Assembly: GCA_004026145.2 (NCBI GenBank)
Contig: CP034981.1
Location: 1,185,626 to 1,249,625, forward strand
Reading direction: 5' to 3'
Length of the DNA stretch: 64,000 nt
Source: Takifugu bimaculatus
Lineage: Eukaryota; Chordata; Actinopteri; Tetraodontiformes; Tetraodontidae
Shown here: in pieces, positions 36,669-48,900 of the stretch
How positions within the stretch are numbered: position 1 is the stretch's first letter
Layout of the letters: each line of letters starts with the position of its first letter
Position numbers and translations under genes: made by a program
Notes under the pieces: model-generated
Told to the model about the DNA's origin: nothing
The model's input: the letters and a program-made list of their open reading frames with translations, nothing else
Database searches by the model: none

Positions 36669-36939
36669 GTTGAGATTACCTTCAAATTCCTGGTTGCCGA
36701 CTTTTAACTCGTCTACTGCTGCAGGTCTCAACATGCCCCCCCACACACACCACACCCTTCACACACATGCGCACACACACACACACACACCCTCCCACCA
36801 CGCCCCTTCACACACAGGTTGCTCACAATGATGTGGCGATGACATAAAGATGCTTCACAGACAGTCTGTTCATGTTTGTGAAAATATTAAAATTCACCAT
36901 AAAACGCATGAAACTGTTGCAGGATGAGTCTAAAATCCA

Positions 36940-38110
36940 GACCTGTACAGGGAGGTGGGTCTGCACAGGTGCCCCGCACCTCCCTCCCCTTACACCCACC
37001 ACTGCCAGCCCACCCAGGAGACCTTGGTGGTCCTCAGGGTGTCGTCTACCACCAGATCAAGGCCGTACCACCACAGTGACATTTAAAAGGCTCCTTCCCT
37101 TCCTGAAGAGCTCAAAGAGAGCACGGCTTCCCCACAGCAGCTCAGCTGTCCTGAGAAGGTCCTCAGGAACAGATCAGCTGATCTCCTTGTGGCTCTGGAG
37201 GATCATCTCTGCTCCTCCTGGCTGATTATTGTGATTCACTGTTATCAGGAGGTCTGAAGAATTCTGGCTGAACCTCCAGCTGATCCAAAAAGCTGCAACC
37301 TCAGAGGTCACATGACTGTGTTGGCCATTAGATCCAGGACAGACTTTAAAATCCTTCTGCTCATCTTTGAGGTCCTCAGAGGTCACAGATCATCCCACTA
37401 CTGCACTCTACTCTAAGAGAGCTGGTTTACTGCTGGTTCCAGAACCTTTAAGGGTAGGGCCTTCAGCTATTGGCCCCCTGCTGTGGAACCAGCTTCCTGC
37501 TCAGGTGTAGCAGCGTCAGTCCTTCTCTACTGTAAGGTGAGGATGGAACCCTTCCTCTGTGAGAAGATTTATAGTCACTAATTCTGTAGATACACTCATT
37601 ATACTGGCTAAGCTAATGCTCACTGTCAGAACAGGAGCAGCTAACCTTTAGCATCATCTTAGCTATGCTGCTATAGTTTGAGGCTGCTCGTTAGCGTCAC
37701 CTTTCTTTCTGTAGTATTGTGCCTCCCTCTCTAAGTGCATCACTAACTTGTAGTTTCGTAGCTGTACACTAACCTCCGGCTCCACTAACTCCCTGAATAT
37801 TCGGTCTTCAGGGTTAGGGTTAGGGTTAGGGTTAGGGTTAGGGTTAGGGTTAGGGTTATGTCTTCAGGACAATGAACTATGACTAAAATATTTGCATGTA
37901 TGAAGTATATGTTGCTTCTTCTCCTCTTTCTCTCTTCCTCTCTATACTTCGTCTTTACCAGTCTATAGATCAGCAGGGGGATCCCTCATATGAGCCTGGT
38001 CCTACTGGAGGGTTCTGCCTGTTAAAGGCAATATTTCCTCCCAGTGTTGCTTGTTTGGGGGTCAGACTCTGGGTTTCTGTAGAGCCCCCATAGAGGGTTT
38101 TGAAAGCCAA
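36940..38110 (+). mobile_element. Rex1/L2-like LINE remnant, 3' end
   Basis: Broken reverse-transcriptase-end peptides: LNLQLIQKAA, then DFKILLLIFEVLRGH, then GPLLWNQLPAQV, in the order found in the C-terminal region of fish Rex1/L2 non-LTR elements. Stops and frameshifts interrupt it. The tail has GAGCCTGGTCCTACTGGAGG and TCAGACTCTGGGTTTCTG, common in teleost retroposons. A run of TTAGGG units sits inside at 37811-37858. Family assignment is from memory of motif order. Confidence 0.65.
37811..37858 (+). repeat. short (TTAGGG)n array, about eight copies
   Basis: Perfect GGGTTA units inside the LINE remnant. Confidence 0.95.
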
Positions 38111-38240
38111 CCATGCCTGCTCATCCCAGCCCCAGGAAATTACCCCCAGTAGCTCTTTGTCCTGGTCATGTCTCTGTCTGAGAGAGTAAAAAACAAAGCA
38201 TGGAATTATTATTTATTGTGTATAGGAGGCATAAAAGAGC

Positions 38241-38243
<3 letters not shown>

Positions 38244-38300
<57 letters not shown>

Positions 38301-38513
38301 AACTGCATCCTACCCTGCCCTGTTGACTCACCTGTACAACACGACTACAGGTGTGTTTTTCATGTTTCTGCTCCTTCTGATTCAGGGTTACTCATGACTG
38401 TCATCACATATGAAATCACCATCGAGTGGTGCGACTCAACGATGAATTTAAAAAACATATCCTGAGGCAGACAGACACACCCTGCACACACATGCACACA
38501 CACACACACACGC

Positions 38514-38567
<54 letters not shown>
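38244..38567. repeat. (GT)n and (CA)n microsatellites
   Basis: GT run at 38244-38300 and CA run at 38481-38567, in opposite orientation, about 180 bases apart. Confidence 0.93.
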
Positions 38568-38573
<6 letters not shown>

Positions 38574-39502
38574 TCAGTTTTAATGTTTTGGCAATTTTTG
38601 GAATTTGTTCATGTAAACCAAATGGCCACAACTGGTGAATGGGTTCTGTCCTTTTCACCCCCCCCCCCCCCCCCCTCAAACAAAACGAGACAAAGAAACC
38701 CCAAAATTTTAAAAACTTGAATCACGCTGAATCACCTGACTGGCGGCCTGGCGCCGATCTACCAAATCTACAGATGAAAATTTAGAAAAACTTTATTTGA
38801 ATTGAGAATTAGTATTTAGATGGAAACTTTTTAAAGACGAACACGGTCACGCACAATTTTTTAAAAACGCTGTAGTTTCCAGGTCAGACCACTAGCTGGC
38901 GGTGTAATGATAAATAACCAAGACTCTGCATCGTTGTTTTATCTTTATTTTTGATCATTTACACAAATGCGTCGTCGTTTATTTTTGTTGCCAAAACACT
39001 AAAATTTTCTTGGACGTTAGTATCGATGCGTCTTTAGTGATTTTTTTTTAAAATCACTTAATGGATTAAATATCCCTGGAGGAGCAAAGTGCTAAAGAAG
39101 AAGAAGAAGAAGCAAAATCAGCAGAAGAAGAAGCAGCAGCAACACTTAAAATAACAGTAAATGACGCCGACACGGACATAAATGATAGCGAAATAAATGT
39201 AGTATTAAATAATTTCCCGTTTAGATTACTGAAATAACAACGGCAGAGGGACGTTTGTTTCACAAAAGTACGTATCTGAATGTGCCTTTCATTGCTTTAA
39301 CTGTGGTCGACCTGTTTACCAGCGAGCCTGCTTCCCCTCCTAATGTCATTTTGTAGTTATGGCGCTCGATCAACACACTAATAAGTAGAAAACACCTTGT
39401 TGTTGTTTTTTGAAAGCCTGAATTTGAACCCGTAAAACTGGCGCTCTTCTTATTGCGAACCTTTTGTTCAGGCACGTCCGAAGCTGCCTAACCCTTCACA
39501 AC

Positions 39503-39862
39503 ATGGCAGACGTCAAAAACTTCTTGTACGCCTGGTGTGGAAAGAAGAAGCTAACTCCAAACTATGATATCCGAGCTGCAGGAAATAAAAACAGGCAGAA
39601 GTTCTTGTGCGAGGTGAGATTTGACCCATATTCTCCAAGGTTGCAAGTGATCTCCTCTCTAAGGTAGCCTCTCCTCCGACAGGTGCAGGTCAGCGGATAC
39701 AGTTATATTGGCATGGGCAACTCGACTAACAAGAAGGATGCTCAGACCAATGCTGCCAGAGACTTTGTCAATTTCTTGGTTCGAACAGGCGAAATGAACG
39801 CGACAGATGTTCCCACTGTACCGGTTAGTCCTCCAAGACTGGTGGAATTCACTATATAATGA

Positions 39863-39922
<60 letters not shown>

Positions 39923-42900
39923 AAGATCAAAAAGCAAACTTTGATTGTGCTCATGTATTGTAGGTGAATGCACCTTGCAGCAACCAGTCTGATGAAGGAG
40001 CAGGAGATGGCTTTGGAGATCTTCCATCCAGTGGGCCACTGCCTCCTCACCTTGTTGTCAAAAAAGAGCAGGGTAGTCTCTCTTAATTAGGTGTGGCTGT
40101 GGCAGTAACCATGAAGCTAAAGTACCACAACCAAGAGTAGAGTGTACCAGGCTACATACCTCACTTTAGCTTCTGTCCAAATAGAAATGCTGAGAAGTAA
40201 ATCCCTCTTGGTACTGGCACATCTAGTAGAGCCTGTTGGAGTAGAACTGCAGTGTAGTACTGCCCCCACGATCTCTTTCCTAGTAGTCCTGCCTCAGGAA
40301 TATCCTGGTCAGACCTGAACACAGAACCAGACCACCTGTGTGCTGGCTCAGAACGTGAGCTTCCATATTGGAACTGAACTCATGGATTTTGTTTGATGTT
40401 CTCAGGCGAAGAAGGCTGCAGTGGACCACTGGTTGGAGTAGGTGGACTTGGATACTCCAGGGAACAAAGGTGGGAATTTTGGAAAGGAAGAGGAACAGCC
40501 GGTGCTGAGTGGGACAAAGGAGCGAACCTGAAGGAGTACTACACCACCAGAGATGAGCAGGAGGCCCAGGCTGTATGAAAGCCAGATTGAGTCATGAATT
40601 CTTAAATCAGTTCTCTCCTAAAGCCTGCTTGTCATGCAGACTCTGGCGTCTGAGGAGGTGGACCTCAATGCCAGTCTCCATGGTAACTGGACTCTGGAGA
40701 ATGCCAAGGCTCGCCTGAACCAGTTCTTCCAAAAGGAAAAGATCACATCTGAATATAAATACAGTCAAGTGGGCCCGGACCATAACAGGTCTGAATAGAA
40801 CTCTTGTCAGATGGTTGGTGTTGACACGCTGGTGATGAGGTCACTGTATGATTTTCTGCTGGACTGTTGGAACCCAGAGATGTGAGGAGTGTATCAGACG
40901 CACAACAGGGACCAAGCGTGCAGTGTTGTGTAGGAGAAACAGCCTTCCATCCAGGCAGTGTAAGGGTTAGGGTTAGACCAGGGTTAGGGTTAGACCAGGG
41001 TTAGGGTTAGACCAGGGTCAGGGTTAGACCAGGGTCAGGGTTAGGGTTAGACCAGGGTTAGGGTTAGACCAGGGTCAGGGTTAGACCAGGGTCAGGGTTA
41101 GGGTTAGACCAGGGTTAGGGTTAGACCAGGGTTAGGGTTAGACCAGGGTCAGGGTTAGACCAGGCTCAGGGTTAGACCAGGCTCAGGGTTAGACCAGGGT
41201 CAGGGTTAGACCAGGGTTAGGGTTAGACCAGGGTCAGGGTTAGACCAGGGTTAGGGTTAGACCAGGGTTAGGGTTAGACCAGGGTTAGGGTTAGACCAGG
41301 GTCAGGGTTAGACCAGGGTTAGGGTTAGACCAGGGTCAGGGTTAGACCAGGGTTAGGGTTAGACCAGGGTTAGGGTTAGACCAGGGTTAGGGTTAGACCA
41401 GGCTCAGGGTTAGACCAGGGCTCAGGGTTAGACCAGGCTCAGGGTTAGACCAGGGTCAGGGTTAGACCAGGGTTAGGGTTAGACCAGGGTCAGGGTTAGA
41501 CCAGGGTTAGGGTTAGACCAGGGTTAGGGTTAGGGTTAGACCAGGGTTAGGGTTAGACCAGGGTCAGGGTTAGACCAGGGCTCAGGGTTAGACCAGGGTC
41601 AGGGTTATACCAGGGTTAGGGTTAGACCAGGGTCAGGGTTAGACCAGGGTCAGGGTTAGACCAGGGTTAGGGTTAGACCAGGGTTAGGGTTAGACCAGGG
41701 TCAGGGTTAGGGTCAGGGTTATACCAGGGTCAGGGTTAGACCAGGGTTAGGGTTAGACCAGGGTCAGGGTTAGACCAGGGTTAGGGTTAGACCAGGGTTA
41801 GGGTTAGGGTTAGACCAGGGTTAGGGTTAGACCAGGGTCAGGGTTAGACCAGGCTCAGGGTTAGACCAGGGTTAGGGTTAGACCAGGGTCAGGGTTAGGG
41901 TCAGGGTTATACCAGGGTCAGGGTTAGACCAGGGTCAGGGTTAGACCAGGGTTAGGGTTAGACCAGGGTTAGGGTTAGGGTTAGACCAGGGTTAGGGTTA
42001 GACCAGGGTCAGGGTTAGACCAGGCTCAGGGTTAGGGTTAGACCAGGGTTAGGGTTAGACCAGGGTCAGGGTTAGACCAGGCTCAGGGTTAGACCAGGGT
42101 CAGGGTTATACCAGGGTTAGGGTCAGGGTTAGACCAGGGTCAGGGTTAGACCAGGGTTAGGGTCAGGGTTAGACCAGGCTCAGGGTTAGACCAGGCTCAG
42201 GGTTAGACCAGGGTTAGGGTCAGGGTTAGACCAGGGTCAGGGTTAGACCAGGCTCAGGGTTAGACCAGGGTCAGGGTTAGACCAGGGTCAGGGTTAGACC
42301 AGGGTTAGGGTTAGGGTTAGACCAGGGTTAGGGTTAGACCAGGGTCAGGGTTAGACCAGGGTTAGGGTTAGACCAGGGTCAGGGTTATACCAGGGTTAGG
42401 TTCAGGGTTAGACCAGGCTCAGGGTTAGACCAGGGTCAGGGTTAGACCAGGCTCAGGGTTAGACCAGGCTCAGGGTTAGACCAGGCTCAGGGTTAGGGTT
42501 AGACCAGGGTTAGGGTTAGACCAGGCTCAGGGTTAGACCAGGGTCAGGGTTAGACCAGGGTTAGGGTTAGACCAGGGTCAGGGTTATACCAGGGTTAGGT
42601 TCAGGGTTAGACCAGGCTCAGGGTTAGACCAGGGTCAGGGTCAGACCAGGGTCAGGGTTATACCAGGGTTAGGCTCAGGGTTAGACCAGGCTCAGGGTTA
42701 GACCAGGCTCAGGGTTAGACCAGGGTCAGGGTTAGACCAGGCTCAGGGTTAGACCAGGCTCAGGGTTAGACCAGGGTCAGGGTTAGACCAGGCTCAGGGT
42801 TAGACCAGGCTCAGGGTTAGACCAGGGAGACCAGCTTCAGGACCTACACCAGAACTCACAACGTCTGTGAAGGAAACATGGGTTCGGGTTTTGGGACGCT

Positions 42901-45900
42901 AAAGCCCTCCCATGGTGCACTGAAGCTCAAAGAGACTCGCTTGTGATTTCTGGTGCTTCTGTTGACAGAGCAGCTCCATCTGTCAGCTGATGTGTTTTAA
43001 GTCCTGCAGAAAATCATACAGGTGACTTCCTGAGTGTCCCAGGTGAGGCATCCCGTCACGCGTCCCTTTCCTGTCAAAAGCAAAGCAACTGAGGGTGTGT
43101 CGTCCGTGTCTGCAGGAGCTTCATCGCTGAGATGCAGTTGTGCGTCAGACAGCTGGGCAGAAGTAGGTGTCTCCTGCTGCTTTTGGACTAACGCTGACAC
43201 GTGCACGTTCTTATGGCCCGCTGAGCCACCCACTGAATATCTGTGGTGATTGAAGGCTCCGCCCCTGGGTTAGGGTTAGACTCTCTTCCTCCTTTGTCTG
43301 GAAACGTCCTATTAAACTGTCTTGGATCTGTAGGGATCATGGGTCGGGAGCATGGCTCCAACAAGAAGTTGGCAGCTCAGTCTTGTGCCCTGTCTCTGGT
43401 GCGGCAGCTGTATCACCTGGGCGTGATCGAGGCCTACTCGGGAGTCACCAAGAAGAAAGAAGGAGAGCTGGTTCGTGAGGAGCTCTGTAGCTTCATTTGG
43501 TGATTCAGATGATCACCTGCCTCACTGTTGCTCTTCTGTTGGTCCTGGTTCCAGTTGGAGGTGTTCAAAGTTGACATCTCTCCAGACCTGCAACAGCAGC
43601 TTGGCTCTGTGGTCCAAGAACTGGGAGTCGCCGTCCCACTTCCTGTAAGTAGTTGGCACCCAAGACCGATGCTTACAGTGGTTCTAATGCTGATGGTTAG
43701 GGTCAGGGTTAGGGGTTAGGGCTAACCCTAACCCTGACCCCTAACCCTAACCCTGACCCCTAACCCTGACCCCTAACCCTTACCCCCTAACCCTAACCCT
43801 AACCCTGACCCCCTAACCCTGACCCCCTAACCCTGACCCCTAACCCTAACCCCCTAACCCTGACCCCTAACCCTACCTGACCCCTAACCCTGACCCCTAA
43901 CCCTGACCCTGACCCCCTGACCCCCTAACCCCCTAACCCTGACACCCTGACCCCTAACCCTGACCCCTAACCCTTACCCCCTAACCCTAACCCTGACCCC
44001 CTAACCCTGACCCCCTAACCCTGACACCTAACCCTAACCCCCTAACCCTGACCCCTAACCCTAACCCTGACCCCTAACCCTGACCCCTAACCCTGACCCT
44101 GACCCCCTAACCCTGACCCCCTAACCCTGACCCCTAACCCTGACACCCTGACCCCTAACCCTGACCCCCTAACCCTGACCCTGACCCCCTAACCCTGACC
44201 CCCTAACCCTGACCCCTAACCCTGACCCTGACCCCCTAACCCTGACCCTGACCCCTAACCCTGACCCCCTAACCCTGACCCTGACCCCCTAACCCTGACC
44301 CTGACCCCCTAACCCTGACCCTGACCCCTAACCCTGACCCTAACCCCCTAACCCTGACCCCTAACCCTGACCCCTAACCCTAACCCCCCTAACCCTGACC
44401 CCCTAACCCTGACCCCTAACCCTAACCCCCTAACCCTGACCCCTAACCCTAACCCTGACCCCTAACCCTGACCCTGACCCTGACCCCCTAACCCTGACCC
44501 TGATCCCTAACCCTGACCCCCTAACCCTGACCCCTAACCCTGACCCTGACCCTGACCCCTAACCCTGACCCCCTAACCCTGACCCCTAACCCTAACCCCC
44601 TAACCTGACCCCCCTAACCCTAACCGAACCCCTAACCCTGACCCCCTAACCCTGACCCTGACCCCCTAACCCTGACCCTGACCTGAACCCTCCCCCTAAC
44701 CCTAACACTAAAAACTGACCCCTAACCCGACCCTGACCCCCTAAACCCTGACCCCTAACCCGAACCCTGACCCATAACCCTTAACCTGACCCCTAAAGCT
44801 ATAACCTGACCCTAACCCCCTAACCCTGACCCTACCCTGACACTGACCCCTAAACCCTGACCCCTAACCCTGACCCTGACCCCTACCTGAACCCCCTAAC
44901 CTAACCCCTAACCCTGACCCTACCCTGACCCCCCTAACCCTGACCCTGACCCCTAACACTGACCCTGACCCCTAACCCTGACCCCTAACCCTGACCCCTA
45001 ACCCCCTGACCCCCTAACCCCCTAACTGAACCCTAACCTGACCCGACCCTGACCCTGACCCCCTACACCCTGACCCTGACCCCTAACCCTGACCCCCTAA
45101 CCCTAACCCTTCTCGTGGTTTCAGCCTGCGGATCCCAGCACCACGGTGTCTCTGGTTCAGGGGAAGATGGAGACATTTGAGCCTTCACAGCGCCAGAGCG
45201 GTGCAGGAGTGGTGCCCTGGTCACCCCCTCAGGTCAACTGGAACCCCTGGACGAGCTGTAATATCGATGAGGGACCAATGGCCTTTGTGAGTCGGAATGT
45301 TCTCTGGCTCTGGAGGTTTTTCCTCTGGAGTTCAGCCAGTTTACATGTTTGTCTGTTGATAGTTCAGTGGTCGCCAGATCGTGGTGACATCATGAAATTG
45401 TTCTCCTGCAGTGCACCCCAGAGCAACTCAGCAAGGACCTGCATGATGAGCTGATGTGCCAGCTGGACCATGATGACAACTTGCAGAAGGTCATTGACCT
45501 TTCACACCTGCCTTGCTGGTTGTTCCACACTGGGTGCCATCAAACCTGCCTTTTTTTGTAGATGCTGGTGGAACGTGACCAGCTGCCCGTCAAACAGTTT
45601 GAAGAGGTGATATTGTCCACCATCAACAGTCACCCTGTGGTGCTCATCAGAGGAGCAACAGGCTGTGGAAAAACCACCCAGGTTCCTCAGTTTATCCTGG
45701 ACTCTTTCATCAAAGGTGGTCGAGCGTCTGACTGCAACATTGTTGTCACCCAGGTACTGCCCCCCCCCCCCAGGCATTGCACCAGTGACCTACAGTTTAG
45801 TTTGAAAGGGGTTTTTGAGGATTCCAACTGTTTTTGCTGCAGCCCAGAAGGATCAGCGCTGTGTCGGTGGCTGAGCGGGTCGCTTATGAGAGAGGAGAAG

Positions 45901-48900
45901 ATCTTGGCAAAAGCTGTGGCTATAGTGTACGTTTTGAGTCGGTCCTTCCTCGGCCCCATGCCAGCATCCTCTTCTGCACCGTGGGTAAGTGGATGAGCTC
46001 GAATGAGCAGTTATGCCAACAACTAGCAGACACGAGTGAATTCCTGGAACCTGGAACAGGCTGAGGGCACAAATCCAGGGTTTGTGGATAATAAAGATGA
46101 ATATTTTCTCTTATCTTTCAGACCTTTTTTCTGCTGTCCAACAGCATTTAATTGAACACTCATTGAGTTGGGTATCTTTTCCCCTCAGTTAATTGCTAAT
46201 CTGCAGCATTCACAGAAAGGAGAGGGTGCGTTAAGGAATGGGGTTTTTAGCCATTTATTCAAGTCCGTTTTTCTTTCAGGAGTTTTACTGCGCAAATTAG
46301 AAGCAGGAATCAGAGGCATCAGTCACGTTATTGTGGACGAGATCCACGAGAGAGACATCAATGTAAGTTTCCGTCTGCTGCCAACGTGTGAGTGGATGTG
46401 GCAGGTACACTCCACTGATCAAGTGCACCAGTGGTGTCATCAGCTGCTGACATCGTGTGATTACACTTTGAATAACCTCTTATTGGAGATTGAATGTTTT
46501 TGCATTTTCAGACTGACTTTCTGATCGTGGTCCTGAGAGATGTGATCCAGGCCTACCCAGAGGTCCGTGTCATTCTCATGTCGGCCACCATCGACACCAC
46601 CATGTTCAGAGAGTATTTCTTCAACTGTCCCATCATTGAGGTGTTTGGACGCACGTTCCCCGTTCAAGGTAGCGCCGTGACATCATCGGGTGCTACGGTA
46701 AGATGGCGAGTTCTCTCTCGCAGACGCTTCATTTTTGCTTCTGTTTTGACAGAGTATTTCCTGGAAGACTGCATCCAGATGACCAGCTTTGTCCCACCAC
46801 CGATGGACCGCAAGAAAAGAGATAAAGACGAGGAGGGAGATGATGATGTACACCATGTTGACCTCTTCTGGACTGGCTCTCAAGTCAGGATCCCCGTCTG
46901 ATGGTTTTTTGTGTTTTCTTCAGGCAAACTGTAATTTAATGTGTGGGACGGAATACAGCGCAGCCACCAAACGATCCATGGCTCTGATTAATGAGAAGGA
47001 GACATCATTTGAGCTTGTCGAGGCTCTTCTCAAATACATAGAGAGCCTGCAGGTGGCGGGAGCTGTTCTGATCTTCCTCCCTGGTTGGAACCTCATCTAC
47101 TCTATGCAGAGACATCTGGAGACCAACCCACACTTTGGTAAATCTTTAGGCAACAGCCGGTCTCCAGTCACCAATGCTTGTAGGCCATGTTGGCTCTCCA
47201 CTTAGACGTGTTAGGCATGTTCAGCTCTTCTGTTGCTGGGGCTCCTTCAAATCTGGATGCTAATACAAAAGTACAGGAGGAGTTTTGAAATATTCTCTTT
47301 CAGCTGACAGTTTTCCTCCTTTCTACTCTTGTTCTTTTAAATCTTTTTTCCAGGAAGTAATCGCTACCGGATTCTTCCTCTGCATTCTCAGATCCCACGT
47401 GAGGAGCAGAGAAGAGTGTTTGAATCTGTTCCTGACAACATCACAAAGGTCGACCTTTACGCTTGTCTGTCCCTCTCGCCTGTGATTGGTTGTCCTCGCT
47501 CAAGCATTGGCTCGGGCTCATGTTCTTATTGGCTGTTTTCAACTACAACATTTCTTTCAGGTGATTCTGTCCACCAACATTGCAGAAACGAGCATCACCA
47601 TCAATGACGTCGTCTATGTGATTGACTCGTGCAAGTAAGTGTGAGAGGACTTTGATCTCTTTGCTGGATGGTGTAACCAAATGTTCCAGTGTTAGCTGTC
47701 TGAATCTGGGGGGAGCGCGAGCTAACAGAGGTGTTGTTTGACAGACAGAAGGTGAAGCTCTTCACCTCCCACAACAACATGACTAACTACGCTACCGTCT
47801 GGGCCTCAAAGACCAACCTGGAACAGAGGAAAGGCCGCGCTGGCAGAGTCCGGCCTGGCTTCTGCTTTCACCTCTGCAGCCGTGCTCGATTTGAGCGGCT
47901 TGAGAGTCACATGACTCCAGAGATCTTCAGGACGCCCCTGCACGAGGTGGCCCTCAGCATCAAACTGCTCAGACTTGGAGCCATTGGCCACTTCCTGTCC
48001 AAGGCCATTGAACCGCCACCGTTGGACGCTGTCATTGAGGCTGAATACACTCTGAAAGGTGAAGCCACGCCCACTCAGGGGTTTGATATTCACTTCGTGA
48101 TTCCTCCTATTTAACTGAAATAGAAACTTGCTTAATTTAAACAACAGTAACCCAGACAATCTTCTTACTGGGTCAAGATCCACACTATCCAAATGTGACC
48201 GCTCCTCCTTCATGATTTCCAGTCTCCCCCTCCCTTCAGGTCAAAGGTCAGGGTGTCACTCTCACCGCTGCTCTCAGATCCTCCGACGGAGGTGGGTAGA
48301 GTAGCAGAGAACAACAGTCAGGTTAGCGTAGCGCTACTTCAAAATGGAATTAGTCAGGTGGAAGGAAACCGTCAGTGAAAAGGCTGCTTTAGTCCGAACT
48401 GGTTAGATTGACCCATTTTATTTTGAAATGATCAGAAGTTAAAATATTGTGCAAATTCTGCTATATAAAAAAAAATTAATAATTATTGTGTCAAATCTAA
48501 TATAACAAAGAAAAGCAAAAGAAGTCAAATCTGATGGAAACAACATGACAGCAGGGATCCATCCTGGCTGGGATCAATGCTGGGATCAATATGGAGCAGA
48601 ACCTCTGAGGGATCTCCCAACACCCTGTTGGAAATATGGTTAGGGTTAGGTTAGGATAGGGTTAGGGTAGGGTTATGATAGGGTTAGGTTAGGTTAGGGA
48701 TAGGATTAGGTTAGGATAGGGATAGGTTAGGATAGGGTAGGATAGGGTTAGGGTAGGGTTAGGATAGGGGTAGGGTAGGGTTAGGATAGGGTTAGGATAG
48801 GGTAGGATAGGGTTAGGATAGGAGTAGGGTAGGGTTAGGATAGGGTAGGTTTGTAGGATGGGTAGGGTTAGGCTAGGGTGGGTAGGGTTAGGATCGGTTA

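Larger units (their letters stand above)
36669..39502. other. lamc2-dhx9 head-to-head intergenic region
   Basis: Holds both 5' regions about 2.8 kb apart, a CA-rich patch at 36740-36790, a LINE tail, GT and CA microsatellites, a C-run at about 38660-38677, and AT-rich unique DNA from 38690 to 39440. No TATA box or shared bidirectional promoter could be argued at this distance. Confidence 0.5.
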
